The position numbers and the translations under genes are program-made. A stretch of DNA of 5,653 bases from Pseudomonadota bacterium (GTDB lineage Bacteria; Pseudomonadota; Alphaproteobacteria; Rhizobiales; Beijerinckiaceae): contig JAJXZN010000183.1 of NCBI GenBank assembly GCA_021780015.1, positions 1 through 5,653 on the forward strand, given 5' to 3'. Below, in pieces: positions 4,731-5,653 of the stretch. Under the pieces are notes generated by a model. That model saw only the letters and a list, made by a program, of their open reading frames with translations. It was not told the origin of the DNA and did not search any database. Every line of letters begins with the position of its first letter. The first letter of the stretch is position 1.

Positions 4731-5364
4731 AGGGGGCTTCGCCGCCACCGTCGCGGGCCGCCAATGCGGCGCCATGTTCGCGGCGGGCGGCGGCCCAGAT
4801 TTCCTTGGCCGCGTCGGCATTCAGCCCGGCGATGCCGAGGCCGACGACAATATCCGGCCAGATGCTCGGCCAGAGCGCCGTTAGCCCGGCCGCTGCCATA
4901 ATGGCGAGATTGGCGATCATGTCGTTGCGGGCCGAGAGAAACGCCGCCCGCGTCAGGCTGCCGCCGGCATGGCGCACCCGGGCGAGCAGAAGCGCGCAGG
5001 TGGCGTTGACCGCGAGCGCGGCAAGGCCCGTGAGGGCAAAAGGCAGTGGCTCCGGTGCATGCGGCACGGCGGCGGTGAATTTATGCGCAAGCGTTGCCAG
5101 GAAGGCGATGACCGGTGCCAGCAGCACGCCGGCCAATCCAAAACCGATCCGCGCCCGCATCAGCGGCGATAGGCGCATGGCGGCAAGCACCAGCAGGCTC
5201 ATCGCCGTGTCCTCGAGGAAATCGACACTGTCGGCAAAGAGCGAGACGGCGCCGATCGCCGTCGCGACGGCGAATTCGACGGCAAAAAAGCCGAGGTTCA
5301 GCGCAATGACAAGCTGCAGCGTGCGGCGCAGCCGCGGATCGCTCTCTTGCTCAGGCACGCTCAT
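4729..5364 (-). CDS. Short cation-diffusion-facilitator-like transporter
   Basis: The 211-residue inner-membrane protein is predicted to carry divalent metal cations out of the cytoplasm in exchange for protons, as in the CDF family. Hydrophobic segments lie at roughly 16-36, 40-62, 73-94, 108-128, 148-165 and 169-182, consistent with six membrane spans. The second span has the acidic cluster A-D45-S-V-D48-F-L-E51-D52, and the fifth has N147-D148-x3-N152, both typical CDF metal-site regions. The His that begins the TM5 HxxxD site in zinc carriers appears to be Ser144, so zinc selectivity is doubtful. The C-terminal cytoplasmic domain of classical ~300-residue members is absent; only ~28 residues follow the last span. 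The ATG is fixed by a 4-base ATGA overlap with the upstream phosphatase gene, implying coupled translation. The substrate is unknown. Confidence 0.82.
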   Translation of the reverse strand: MSVPEQESDPRLRRTLQLVIALNLGFFAVEFAVATAIGAVSLFADSVDFLEDTAMSLLVLAAMRLSPLMRARIGFGLAGVLLAPVIAFLATLAHKFTAAVPHAPEPLPFALTGLAALAVNATCALLLARVRHAGGSLTRAAFLSARNDMIANLAIMAAAGLTALWPSIWPDIVVGLGIAGLNADAAKEIWAAARREHGAALAARDGGGEAP

Positions 5365-5653
5365 CGGGGCGCCTGGCGGGCGAGCCGGGTGCGCAATTCG
5401 CGCTGCGCCGCGGCGCGCGCGGCCGCAAAGCGCGGGTCGTCTGCGAGAAGCGCGAAAAGCGCATAGGCGAGCAGCCGCGCCGCTGCGACATCGCTCGGGT
5501 AATGCACGCCGCAGACAAGCCGGTTCTGCGCATAATCGTCGGCGCGGGCGAAGATCGCGTCCTTTTTTTCGGGCAGGATCGAGGCGAGAGTAAGCGCTTC
5601 GAGATAACCGCTCATCGCATGGCCGCTCGGATAGGAATCCGGCTTCTTGCTTG
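5361..5653 (-). CDS. PAP2 / class A acid phosphatase, C-terminal part
   Basis: Only the last ~96 codons are in the window; the gene continues beyond position 5653. The visible part contains two of the three PAP2-superfamily active-site motifs: K-P-D-S-Y-P-S-G-H-A near the cut end (PSGH) and N-R-L-V-C-G-V-H-Y-P-S-D (R-x5-H-x3-D, with the His nucleophile and the Asp that assists it). The Y-P-S-G-H and C-G-V-H-Y-P-S-D wording is that of class A non-specific acid phosphatases (PhoN-like), which are exported and release phosphate from organic phosphomonoesters. The first motif (K-x6-R-P) and any signal peptide are outside. The C-terminus is Ala/Arg-rich. The TGA stop overlaps the transporter ATG. 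Co-expression of a phosphatase with a metal carrier suggests joint handling of phosphate and metal, but this is inference. Confidence 0.9.
   Translation of the reverse strand, partial: SKKPDSYPSGHAMSGYLEALTLASILPEKKDAIFARADDYAQNRLVCGVHYPSDVAAARLLAYALFALLADDPRFAAARAAAQRELRTRLARQAPR

Noticed and set aside
4805..5593. 262-codon plus-strand frame
   Set aside because: Antisense shadow of the transporter and phosphatase genes: Ser/Arg/Ala-rich with no domain, while both minus-strand genes have clear family motifs.

Overview
The window looks like chromosome of a GC-rich alphaproteobacterium. The YebC, ComM/YifB and class A acid phosphatase sequences read as Hyphomicrobiales (Beijerinckiaceae/Methylocystaceae-like), and a lanmodulin-like protein points the same way, to relatives of methylotrophs. 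This placement is by recognition only; no search was run.

Positions 1-841 read as foreign or accessory DNA. They hold an AT-rich start and a minus-strand tRNA-like gene with a leucine-type body (long variable arm) but a UGG proline anticodon. The tRNA has an encoded CCA and a strong intrinsic terminator right after it. Upstream of the tRNA lie two leader hairpins and a small minus-strand gene for a coiled-coil plus winged-helix-like protein of a type I associate with Hyphomicrobiales. This block ends abruptly at about 841, where the last ~209 codons of a ComM/YifB AAA+ ATPase begin in mid-motif (P-E-F-Q of the Walker B region). comM is therefore interrupted, and its first ~300 codons are not adjacent.

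From 1639 to 3773 there are two plus-strand genes. The first encodes a secreted four-EF-hand protein whose loop spacing (24/25/24 residues) and flanking residues match lanmodulin, although the signature Pro at loop position 2 survives in only one loop. The second encodes a soluble hybrid histidine kinase (HisKA, HATPase_c, degenerate receiver, intact receiver). Its start codon lies in the 3' side of a 10-bp hairpin and has no clear Shine-Dalgarno.

From 3763 to the end everything is on the minus strand. A PAP2/class A acid phosphatase (cut by the window edge) is translationally coupled through an ATGA overlap to a short cation-diffusion-facilitator-like transporter. A ~110-bp intergenic array of palindromes (REP-like) follows, then yebC with its own likely leader. 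yebC and the kinase gene converge and overlap by 11 bp at their 3' ends.

The items most worth a second look are the leucine-type tRNA with a proline anticodon next to a broken comM, and the divergent lanmodulin-family protein beside a sensor kinase.
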